From an uncultured bacterium (GTDB lineage: Bacteria > Bacillota > Clostridia > Peptostreptococcales > Anaerovoracaceae), in contig CAJMLH010000022.1 of the NCBI GenBank assembly GCA_905214195.1, forward strand, positions 1 to 30,214: a stretch of 30,214 nt of DNA, read 5' to 3'. A program made the translations under genes and the position numbers. Positions 15,436 through 22,900 of this stretch are shown here, in pieces. The stretch's first letter is position 1. Each line of letters opens with the position of its first letter. The notes beneath the pieces are model-generated. The model worked only from the letters and a program-made list of their open reading frames with translations, ran no database searches and was not told where the DNA came from.

Positions 15436-15924
15436 CTATCCGGCAAAGATTTGAACCCAATACGGAGTTCCCGACTTGCTGAGTACATATCCGACTCCCA
15501 ACTTGCTGTAACTGCCTTTCAAAATATTGGCTCTGTGACCGTTCGAACCCATCCATGCTCTCATAACGCTTTGAGGTGTTTTCTGTCCTTTGGCTATGTT
15601 TTCACCGGCAGTCCTATATGAATAATTATATTCTTGCATCATATCAAATGCCGAACCGTATGTAGGTGAATTATGTGAAAAATATTTATTTTCTGCCATG
15701 TCCTCTGCTTTCATCTGAGCCAGTCTGTTAAGTTTTTCATCTATCTTGAGTTTTGGAATTCCACGGTTCGTTCTTTGACTATTGACAAGTTCAAGGATCT
15801 TTATAGTTTCAGCTGAAAATTTCTGTTTTGCCACCGCACTTTCCGATGCCATCACAACTGATGTCGAAAAAAGCATTATGGCTATCATAAATAATATTAC
15901 TTTCCTGATTTTCTTTGTTTTCAT
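15436..15924 (-). CDS. Secreted CAP-domain (YkwD/SCP-like) protein
   Basis: This 162-residue protein (from ATG 15924) has a basic N-terminus and a hydrophobic signal peptide (about residues 9-24, VILFMIAIMLFSTSVVM), probably cleaved near Ala26. The mature CAP domain contains ILELVNSQRTNRGIPKLKID, YFSHNSP with His84, AGENIAKG (106-113) and WMGSNGHRANIL with His130, which are the conserved metal or catalytic positions of bacterial CAP proteins. The function of bacterial CAP domains is largely unknown; some are surface or spore-associated. The frame extends nine codons upstream, but ATG 15924 has a clear GGGAGGA seven bases before it. A sigma-A-like promoter lies immediately upstream. Confidence 0.9.
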   Translation of the reverse strand: MKTKKIRKVILFMIAIMLFSTSVVMASESAVAKQKFSAETIKILELVNSQRTNRGIPKLKIDEKLNRLAQMKAEDMAENKYFSHNSPTYGSAFDMMQEYNYSYRTAGENIAKGQKTPQSVMRAWMGSNGHRANILKGSYSKLGVGYVLSKSGTPYWVQIFAG

Positions 15925-15955
15925 ATTCTTCCTCCCATAATTGGATTGCAAAGAT

Positions 15956-15985
15956 ACTATAAACTACTCGCTCCGTATGTGTAAA
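15956..15985 (-). promoter_or_regulatory. Sigma-A-type promoter of the CAP-domain gene
   Basis: On the minus strand TTTACA (15980-15985) is followed after 18 bases by TATAGT (15956-15961). Each hexamer matches the sigma-A consensus at five of six positions. The predicted start leaves a leader of only about 20-25 bases before the Shine-Dalgarno and ATG 15924. Confidence 0.6.
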
Positions 15986-16039
15986 CCAACAAAATGTGGA
16001 GGACTTCCCAAAACTTTACTAACAAGCCTTATACTGTAT

Positions 16040-16097
16040 AAAAAATATCAGCTGACTGATATGTACCCAAGGAGACATGCCTCCCCGGATACATATC
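16040..16097 (-). terminator. Double hairpin terminator after the lytic transglycosylase unit
   Basis: On the minus strand an 18-bp stem with several G-T pairs and a CATG loop (16058-16097) is followed by ATATCAG-TCAG-CTGATAT (16045-16062) and a run of six T (16040-16045). The two hairpins share the bases ATATC/GATAT, so they cannot both form fully. The simplest reading is an intrinsic terminator for the transglycosylase unit. Confidence 0.7.
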
Positions 16098-16112
16098 ATT
16101 TAAGCTGCCGCC

Positions 16113-16217
16113 TTACTTTCTGCATTCCGCTTGTGTATACCCCTTATCCTCACCGGGTAATCCGTATCTTTGGTCTTTCTCTTTGTTGGTAGGCTTAGGA
16201 TCATTTCTTTTAGACAA
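16113..16217 (-). CDS. Possible 34-residue hydrophilic small protein
   Basis: A TTG at 16217-16215 opens a 34-codon frame ending at TAA 16113-16115. AGGAGG lies about eight bases upstream, inside the last codons of the lytic transglycosylase, which is an ideal position. The product begins MSKRNDPKPTNKEKDQRYGL and ends in GEDKGYTQAECRK. It is very polar, with no hydrophobic segment and one cysteine near the end. Codon use (AAA, AGA, GAT, GGA) is like its neighbours. The terminator double hairpin follows about 15 bases later, so the frame would be the last gene of the transglycosylase transcript. I do not recognise a family. A competing 34-codon frame from ATG 16203 lacks a Shine-Dalgarno and is less likely. 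Confidence 0.55.
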   Translation of the reverse strand: MSKRNDPKPTNKEKDQRYGLPGEDKGYTQAECRK

Positions 16218-16220
16218 CTC

Positions 16221-16889
16221 TTATTCCTCCTGTCTGTTATTTATTTCTTCCTTATATTGCATCACTTTTTGGGCGTAAATACTTGTTTTTCCTGATTCAT
16301 ACATTTGATCTGCCATTCTTTCTCCCCCGTTATATGCCATAAGCGCCCATTCTATTCCTTTACCTTTTTCTATAAGTTCAGATAACAAATCTGCGCCTAC
16401 ACGAACATTCTGTACAGGGTCGGTTAAATCAGTTACCATTAGCTTTTCCATTCTGAATGAATGCCATTTGGGTTGTATCTGCATAAGGCCTACACTGTCT
16501 TCCCCATCTCCCAATACACCTGAATCAAACCCCGATTCATGCTTTATCATTGCTAAAATCAGTGGCATTTCTATGTTATAGGAGTCGCATATCTCTTTAA
16601 TCTTGAGCTGTATATCATCACTTATAGGAACATCGTAATATTTGAATTCCTTTTCTGTGATTCTGCCGGGCATTTTCTCCAACATCTCCCTTATATCTGT
16701 CACCATATGCACAATATCGCCAAAGGGTCGAAATTCGCTGTCGGCTTTCTCTTTCACACCTGCTGCATAAACATTCTGAGTATGTGTAATAATTGCCGCA
16801 GTTATTAAAATCATAATTATAAATGAAAGCATAAATTTCATAATATACGGCTTAAAAATCTTTCTTTTCGTTTTTACAATCTTTTTCAT
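16221..16889 (-). CDS. Membrane-anchored lytic transglycosylase (SLT domain)
   Basis: This 222-residue protein has a basic N-terminus, one membrane segment or signal anchor (about 18-36, KFMLSFIIMILITAAIITH) and a C-terminal SLT domain (about 95-215). The domain contains IKHESGFDSG with the catalytic Glu118, the motif GLMQIQP (134-140) and AYNGG (185-189). It would cleave the glycan strands of peptidoglycan outside the membrane, making 1,6-anhydro-muropeptides. The start is ATG 16889 with AAGAGGG upstream. A ribosome binding site within its last codons serves a small downstream frame. No strong promoter was recognised upstream; TTTACA near 16970 has only a poor -10 partner. Confidence 0.92.
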   Translation of the reverse strand: MKKIVKTKRKIFKPYIMKFMLSFIIMILITAAIITHTQNVYAAGVKEKADSEFRPFGDIVHMVTDIREMLEKMPGRITEKEFKYYDVPISDDIQLKIKEICDSYNIEMPLILAMIKHESGFDSGVLGDGEDSVGLMQIQPKWHSFRMEKLMVTDLTDPVQNVRVGADLLSELIEKGKGIEWALMAYNGGERMADQMYESGKTSIYAQKVMQYKEEINNRQEE

Positions 16890-17084
16890 AAAATCCCTCT
16901 TAACAGCCTTTTAACTGCTCTTTAAGTTAATTCTTCCCTATACCTAAGTATTTCATTACTAAAATGTAAACATTTGCGGTATATATATGATGTTGGACTT
17001 TAAAGAGGAAATTTATAACAAAAAAATTTGTCTTTTTATGTTGTTTATCCGGCTATCTTGTCTAAAACCGGCGAAAGAAAACAT

Positions 17085-17141
17085 AAAAAAGAGGCTTTCC
17101 CTTACCTCCTATTTACAAGGAAGCAAAAGAAAGCTTCTTTT
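17085..17141 (-). terminator. Probable terminator of trxA-trxB
   Basis: On the minus strand AAGAAGCTTTC (about 17131-17141) pairs with GGAAAGCCTCTT (about 17089-17100) with one mismatch, followed by a T run. The loop is long (about 30 bases) and holds a smaller GAAGC repeat. The rest of the 268-bp gap up to the transglycosylase gene is AT-rich, with a palindrome AAATGTAAACATTT near 16961-16974 of unknown meaning. Confidence 0.55.
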
Positions 17142-17157
17142 AAATCATTACCGGCTT

Positions 17158-18084
17158 TTAAATCTGCATGGCGGCAACATATTCTTCCGCATAATGAGCC
17201 GCTACTGCACCATCTGAAACGGCAGTAACAACTTGTCTAAGCGCTTTGGTTCTCACATCTCCAACGGCAAACACTCCATTTATATTGGTAACTGTTGATT
17301 CTCCCGCGATTATATAACCGCTTTCATCCAAATTAACCTGTCCTTCAAATAATTCAGTTGAAGGTTTTCTGCCTATGCTGACAAATATCCCGTCACAGCT
17401 TTCTGATGTAACCTCTCCGGTATTTACATCTTTTAATTTTACACCTGTGAGTTTTTCTTCTCTGACAAGTTCCGTTACTACCGAATTCCATCTGAACTCA
17501 ACATTCGAAGCTTTCATAAGCTGTTCTTGGTATATCTTGGTTGCACGCAAAGCGTCTCTTCTATGAACAACTATAACTTTTTTGCATATTCTTGAAAGAA
17601 GAAGTGCATCTGATGCCGCAGTATTTCCTCCTCCTGCCACAATTACCGTCTTGTCCTTGTAAAACATACCGTCACAAACAGCACAATAATTGACTCCTCT
17701 TCCAACCAGTTCCTTTTCGCCGTCAATACCAAGCTCTCTTGGCGAAGCTCCTGTTGCTATAATTACAGTCGTTCCTGTAAATGTTCCCTCACTGGTTATT
17801 ACAGTCTTTTTATTTCCCTCAAGTAAAACTTCATTTACTTCTGCAATTTCTGTTTCAGCTCCAAACTTTTCGGCAGCAACCTGCATTTTTTCTCCAAGGG
17901 AAAAGCCGTCCACACCATCTTCAAATCCCGGATAATTGTCTATCTGCGGAGTAAGAGCCATCTGTCCTCCTGCCGAAAGCTTTTCTATTACAAGTGTCTT
18001 AAGCCCTGCTCTGACTGCATATAAAGCAGCCGTATATCCGCCCGGACCGCCGCCAAGCACTATTACATCATAAACTTTATCCAT
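17158..18084 (-). CDS. trxB: Thioredoxin-disulfide reductase
   Basis: This 308-residue flavoprotein (from ATG 18084) has the FAD-binding VIVLGGGPGGYTAALYA (about 7-24), the redox-active VNYCAVCDGMF with Cys134 and Cys137, the NADPH-binding VIVAGGGNTAASDA (147-160) and the C-terminal FAD motif GVFAVGDVR. It uses NADPH to reduce the thioredoxin encoded immediately upstream, in the cytoplasm. The open frame can also begin three codons earlier at GTG 18093. ATG 18084 is preferred because AGGTAGGTGG is well spaced upstream and the sequence MDKVYDVIVLGGG matches the family. The CAVC motif is one accepted variant of CATC. It forms a two-gene unit with trxA, followed by a hairpin terminator. Confidence 0.96.
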   Translation of the reverse strand: MDKVYDVIVLGGGPGGYTAALYAVRAGLKTLVIEKLSAGGQMALTPQIDNYPGFEDGVDGFSLGEKMQVAAEKFGAETEIAEVNEVLLEGNKKTVITSEGTFTGTTVIIATGASPRELGIDGEKELVGRGVNYCAVCDGMFYKDKTVIVAGGGNTAASDALLLSRICKKVIVVHRRDALRATKIYQEQLMKASNVEFRWNSVVTELVREEKLTGVKLKDVNTGEVTSESCDGIFVSIGRKPSTELFEGQVNLDESGYIIAGESTVTNINGVFAVGDVRTKALRQVVTAVSDGAVAAHYAEEYVAAMQI

Positions 18085-18093
18085 ACCGTCCAC

Positions 18094-18420
18094 CTACCTG
18101 TTTAAGTTATGATTTATAAATTCTTCTAATTTCGCTTTTGAATCCGGTGCAACTATAGAATCGACAGCCTCCCCACCCTTGTAAAAAACAAATGTAGGAA
18201 TTACTTCTATCTTCTCTTTCTCTGCTATCTGTGGTTCGTCGTCTATATTTACTTTACCGATTTCCAAAACTTCATCATACTGTTCTTCAATCTTTGCCAG
18301 CGCAGGAGATATTCTACGACAATATACGCACCATGGCGCCCAGAACTCCACCATAAGCGGTTTTTCTGCCGCTGCTGTCTTTTTTTCAAATGTTTCTTTG
18401 TTCATATCTATTATACTCAT
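18094..18420 (-). CDS. trxA: Thioredoxin with CVYC active site
   Basis: This 108-residue protein has the thioredoxin fold: MVEFWAPWCVYCRRISPALA with the redox pair Cys31 and Cys34, followed by the cis-proline segment VIPTFVFYKGGE (Pro75). Length and layout are normal for thioredoxin. It passes electrons from the reductase TrxB to protein disulfides and to enzymes such as ribonucleotide reductase or peroxidases. The active site reads CVYC instead of the usual CGPC, which should change redox potential and partner choice. The start is ATG 18420 with AAAGGAG upstream. It lies directly before trxB and is divergent from a Crp/Fnr regulator across a 118-bp promoter region, which suggests shared redox control. 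Confidence 0.93.
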   Translation of the reverse strand: MSIIDMNKETFEKKTAAAEKPLMVEFWAPWCVYCRRISPALAKIEEQYDEVLEIGKVNIDDEPQIAEKEKIEVIPTFVFYKGGEAVDSIVAPDSKAKLEEFINHNLNR

Positions 18421-18485
18421 AACAGTTTCTCCTTTTGTATATATATTTTTATTTTACCCCTAAACAATGCATTTTAATAAAGTGA

Positions 18486-18515
18486 TTGACATCTGCTTGG
18501 AAATTTTTTTATACT
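18486..18515 (+). promoter_or_regulatory. Sigma-A promoter of the Crp/Fnr regulator gene
   Basis: TTGACA (18486-18491) is a perfect -35. After 18 bases comes TATACT (18510-18515), a five-of-six -10. AGAGAGG and ATG 18539 follow. The same 118-bp region must hold the divergent trxA promoter, for which only a weak candidate (TTGTTT-N18-TATATA, minus strand) is visible. Confidence 0.7.
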
Positions 18516-18538
18516 AATATCAAAGAGAGGTTTATATT

Positions 18539-19198
18539 ATGCAGATTTTTGATTTTTTCCCGGTGTGGGATCAACTTACAAAACAGCAACAAGATATGCT
18601 TTCAGGCGCAGCCATGAAAAGAGCTGTAAAAAAAGGCTCTGTAATTCACAACGGTTCTTCAGACTGCAGCGGCCTTGTTCTCGTAAATTCAGGGCAACTT
18701 CGTGCATACATACTTTCGGATGAGGGTAAAGAAATCACCCTTTACCGCCTGTTTGAAATGGATATATGCTTGTTTTCCGCATCATGTATGATGCAGAACA
18801 TACAATTTGAAATTTTCGTTGAGGCAGAAAAAGATTCGGAATTATTTGTAATACCGACAGAAATATATAAACAGCTTACAGAATCATCAGCCCCTCTGGC
18901 CAATTATACAAATCAAATAATGGCCGGAAGATTTTCTGAAGTTATGTGGCTTATCGAGCAGCTTATGTGGAAAAGTTTTGATAAACGCCTTGCGGAATTT
19001 CTCGTTGAGGAGGCAAACATTGAAGATACTCTCTGCCTCAAAGTAACCCATGAAAAAATTGCAAACCATCTTGGCACCGCTCGTGAAGTCGTAAGCCGTA
19101 TGCTAAAATATTTTCAAAGTGAAGACCTTGTAAGCCTTTCAAGAGGCACTGTAACGATTAAGGATGAAAAAAAGCTCAGAGAACTTTATGAATCTTGA
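18539..19198 (+). CDS. Crp/Fnr family transcription regulator
   Basis: This 219-residue protein has an N-terminal cyclic-nucleotide-binding-like domain (about 15-115, with LVLVNSGQLRAYILSDEGKE and ITLYRLFEMDICLFSASCMM), a dimerisation helix, and a C-terminal winged helix-turn-helix (about 165-212, KVTHEKIANHLGTAREVVSR). It lacks the N-terminal cysteine cluster that holds an iron-sulfur centre in FNR, but has Cys43, Cys77 and Cys83. The last two form a CLFSASC element that could respond to redox state. It is divergent from trxA-trxB and may control that pair and itself; this is inferred from position. The start is ATG 19198-side upstream end 18539 behind AGAGAGG. A long hairpin terminator follows. 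Confidence 0.9.
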   Translation: MQIFDFFPVWDQLTKQQQDMLSGAAMKRAVKKGSVIHNGSSDCSGLVLVNSGQLRAYILSDEGKEITLYRLFEMDICLFSASCMMQNIQFEIFVEAEKDSELFVIPTEIYKQLTESSAPLANYTNQIMAGRFSEVMWLIEQLMWKSFDKRLAEFLVEEANIEDTLCLKVTHEKIANHLGTAREVVSRMLKYFQSEDLVSLSRGTVTIKDEKKLRELYES

Positions 19199-19222
19199 TA
19201 ATACCTTAAGATTATTACTTTA

Positions 19223-19285
19223 AATAAGACTCTGCCGTCTGCTTTTTTGAAGTATGCAGTCAGCAGAGTCTTATTCATATTTTTT
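19223..19285. terminator. Bidirectional terminator between the Crp/Fnr and GNAT genes
   Basis: AATAAGACTCTGC (19223-19235) pairs perfectly with GCAGAGTCTTATT (19263-19275), enclosing a further CTGC/GCAG stem. The plus strand continues CATATTTTTT; the minus strand continues TAAAGT. The element lies between convergent genes. Confidence 0.85.
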
Positions 19286-19297
19286 GATTATTATTCT

Positions 19298-19909
19298 TCA
19301 TAATACTTTGCTATACATAAAACATTTCAGAGGAACATCCCCTTTGGGCATTTTCATTACAATATCCTTTTCCTCAACTCTATCAAAGCCTCTATGCTCA
19401 TAAAACTGATATGTACATCCGTCGTCTGTAAAAAGGTACATGGTTTTTCCTTTTTCTTTTTCCTCAAGCGCCTTAAGCAAAGCTGTACCTATGCCTTTCA
19501 CACCGCACTCGGGATCTGCTGCCAGAAAAAGTATCTCTCCGTCAGGCTTATGAGATTTCAAATAATGAGCTCTCTGTTCTTCTGTAGTTTCTTTGTAAAC
19601 TCCCTCTCCGTCCTTAAGAAAAGCTTTCTGAAACAGGTTTACAAGCCTTACATAAAGCTGTTGAAGAAAATTTTGTCGTTTCTTTTCTTCGCCCTCAACC
19701 TCAGCCAATAACACTCCGACAAATTCGTCCTCTATATATGCCGCAAATATCTGCGTGGCACGGTTCAGCTCCATGTACCAAAAGTATTTCCCGTAGGCAT
19801 TCAATGCCCATTTATTATCTATATACCAGTCGCAGCTCATACCCTCCAATGCGAACCGGATAGCCTTTTTATAGTCTTTTTTTCTTATATCCTTTATTTC
19901 TATCTCCAA
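19298..19909 (-). CDS. GNAT family N-acetyltransferase
   Basis: This 203-residue protein has the acetyl-CoA-binding motif ILFLAADPECGVKGIGTALL (about 125-144), where GVKGIGTALL is a variant of the Q/RxxGxG/A loop. It is followed by YLFTDDGCTYQFYEHRGFDR, a typical motif B. GNAT enzymes transfer acetyl from acetyl-CoA to an amine of a small molecule or protein; the acceptor here is unknown. The start is TTG at 19909, seven bases after AAAGGAGG. The gene lies only 29 bp downstream of polC with no terminator between, so it is probably read from the end of the pyrH-polC transcript, and it ends at a convergent terminator. The middle region is charged and lysine-rich. Confidence 0.85.
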   Translation of the reverse strand: MEIEIKDIRKKDYKKAIRFALEGMSCDWYIDNKWALNAYGKYFWYMELNRATQIFAAYIEDEFVGVLLAEVEGEEKKRQNFLQQLYVRLVNLFQKAFLKDGEGVYKETTEEQRAHYLKSHKPDGEILFLAADPECGVKGIGTALLKALEEKEKGKTMYLFTDDGCTYQFYEHRGFDRVEEKDIVMKMPKGDVPLKCFMYSKVL

Positions 19910-19938
19910 GGCTCCACCTCCTTTTGTTAAATTTCAAA

Positions 19939-22900
19939 TCAGAAAAAGCTCAATTGATCGGTCTCCGGAAGTCCCCTCAAAACACCTCTTGCCTTGAGAG
20001 CCTCTATCGATGTTTTATTTATCTTAGCTCTCTTCATTATCTCCTCTATGGTGTCATACGGTTTAATTTTGTATTCATCCACCAGAGATTTTGCAGCAGT
20101 TTCACCCATTCCGCTGAGCGCCATAAAAGGCAGCAGCACTTTTCCGTCGGATATTTTGAATTTTCCTGCTTCCGATTCTCCAAGAACCATATCTTTAAAC
20201 TCATATCCTCGTGCATACATTTCGTAGGCCACCTCTAAAACTATCAATTCATTATTTTCCTTGGCCGTAGCTTCCTGTCCTTTGGCATTTATCAGTTCCA
20301 TTTTCTCAAGAATCGCATTCTTTCCTCTGAGTATGGTGTCTGCATCAAAATCACTGACTACACTGCTGAAGTAAGTAGCATAAAATTCTCTCGGATAATA
20401 AACTTTATACCATGCCATTCTAAATGACATCATAGTATAGGCAACGGCATGGGCTCTTGGGAACATGTATTGAATCTTAATACATGAATCTATATACCAC
20501 TGAGGAACCCCATGTTCTTTCATTACATCAAGCTGTTCCTGCTTCAATGGCCTGTTTTTTCTTACATCCTCCATAATCTGAAACGATGTCTTGTTTTCTA
20601 TGCCCTTGAGCATCAGGTAGTTCATAATGTCGTCTCTTGTTGATATAACTTCTCTCATTGTGGCAACACCGTCTCTTATGTAATCTTGAGCATTGTTGAG
20701 CCAAACATCAGTACCATGGGAAAATCCGGATATTCTTACAAGATCCGCAAACTTATCCGGTTTTGTATCATCCAGCATCTGTCTTACAAAAGATGTTCCG
20801 AATTCCGGTATGGCATATGAACCATGTTTAAATTTATATTCAGGGTCTTTAATATCAAGAGCTTCTATACCGTTGAATATGCTCAAAACCTTTCTGTCGG
20901 TAAGAGGCACTGTCAAAGGGTCAACTCCTGTCATATCCTGAAGCTGTCTTATCATGGAAGGAACATTGTGTCCTAAAATATCAAGTTTCAGAAGATTTTC
21001 GTCTATCTTATGATAATCAAAGTGGGTAGTTATTATATCGGATTTTGTATCGTTAGCCGGATGCTGCACAGGACAGAATTCATAAATCTCATGGTCGTCA
21101 GGCACTATAACTATACCTCCCGGATGCTGTCCTGTGGTTCTTTTGATTCCTGTACAATGCTGCGTAAGCCGATCAGCCTCATACTTGTTTATGGGAATAC
21201 CCTGTTCATCATAAAACTTTCTAACATAACCGTAAGCAGTTTTATCAGCAATGGTGCCTACCGTTCCCGCCTTAAATACATTTTTTTCACCGAATATCTT
21301 GCCTACATATTTATGAGCCACAGGCTGATATTCACCTGCAAAATTCAAGTCTATATCGGGTTCTTTGTCTCCATCAAATCCAAGGAATGTAGCAAACGGA
21401 ATAGTAAAGCCATCTCTGTTTAATTCAGTTCCGCATACGGGACATTTCTTTGGCGGCATATCTATTCCGCAATCGTATTGCTGCATATCTCCAAATTCAA
21501 GATATTTGCATTCAGGACATATATAATGCGGGTCAAGGGGGTTTACTTCCGTTATGCCGGCCATAGTAGCTGCCAGCGATGAACCTACCGAACCTCTTGA
21601 TCCAACCAAATAGCCGTCTTCAAGAGATTTCTTAACAAGCATCTGGGCAGAAACATACATCACTGCATACCCGTTGTTAATTATGGAATTAAGTTCTTTT
21701 TCAAGCCTCTCTCCAATAACATCAGGAAGTGGATCTCCGTATATGCTGTGTGCCCTTTCCATACATGTTTTTCTTAATGTCTCCTCAGCGCCTGCTATCT
21801 TAGGAGGGAACTTTCCTTTAGGCACCGGAAGCAATATATCCACCTTATCGGCAATCTTATTGGTATTTTCTATTACCACCTTTCTTGCCTGTTCTTCACC
21901 AAGATAAGAGAATTCTTCCATCATTTCATCGGTAGTTCTCAGATAAAGTCCCTGTCCGTTTTCTGCATCTTTAAATCCCTGACCTGCCATTATTATATTT
22001 CTGTATATGGCTGAAGTATCTCTGTCATAGTGGGCGTCGGTGGTAGCTACTACCGGCTTTCCCATTTCATCTCCAAGCTTAACTATCTGCCTGTTTATAT
22101 CTTTGAGGTCTTCTACACTAAGCTGTCTTCTGTCAGGATACCTGCCGCTCTCTGTTCGGTCCTCCGTCAAGAATCTATTGTTTATCAAAGGCTGTATTTC
22201 AAAATAATCATAAAACTCTGCTATTTTTTTAATTTCCTCATGAGATTTTTGCCTGTAAAATGCTTGATAAAGTTCCCCGGCTTCACATGCCGAGCCTATA
22301 ATTATACCGTTCCTGTTGGCCTGTATCACAGATTTCGGAAGTCTCGGTCTCTTGTAAAAATAATTCAAGTGGGAAAAGGATACCAACTTATAAATATTTT
22401 TCATTCCCTCCTGAGTAGCTGCAAGCAAAATTATATGATTGGTAGGTTTCTTTTTGTAATCTATGTTTCCGTCTTTATCTACGAGACCCTCATCATCGAA
22501 GACATAGCCCTCCATGCCATATATAACTTTAATATCTTTACCTTTTTCACGGAGTTTATTGGCGGCTTTTGCTGCGTCGGGAAAGGCCTGAACAACACCG
22601 TGGTCGGTTATTGCAACAGCCGGCTGTCCCCATGCCGCTGCCTGATTCACTATATCGGCAGGTTCATTAAGACCATCCATTGCACTCATCTTCGTATGTG
22701 CATGAAGTTCAACACGCTTTCCGTCCGGCCAAGTGTCCTGTCTTTCCTCTGCTTTTTCGCCTTTTTGTAAATCTTTTATCATTATAACATTAAGATTTTC
22801 AAAGGTGTCCCATTGAACTTCGCCTCTTATCTTTATCGCATCACCCTCGGAAAGCAGACTTTTTATTTCCTCTTGCTTAGCGGCGGTTATAAAAGCTTTT

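Noticed and set aside
16170..16203. Alternative small frame from ATG 16203
   Set aside because: It has no Shine-Dalgarno, while the overlapping TTG frame at 16217 has an ideally placed AGGAGG.
16100..16217. c-di-AMP (ydaO-type) riboswitch
   Set aside because: Only scattered matches to the conserved blocks; the sequence is better explained by a small reading frame plus a terminator, and the CAP gene has its own downstream promoter.
17020..17074. Short minus-strand frame of about 24 codons between trxB and the transglycosylase
   Set aside because: No ribosome binding site, AT-rich composition and no sequence features of a protein.
22030..22770. 246-codon open frame on the plus strand
   Set aside because: It is antisense to polC, has no recognisable domain, and reflects the codon bias of the real gene.
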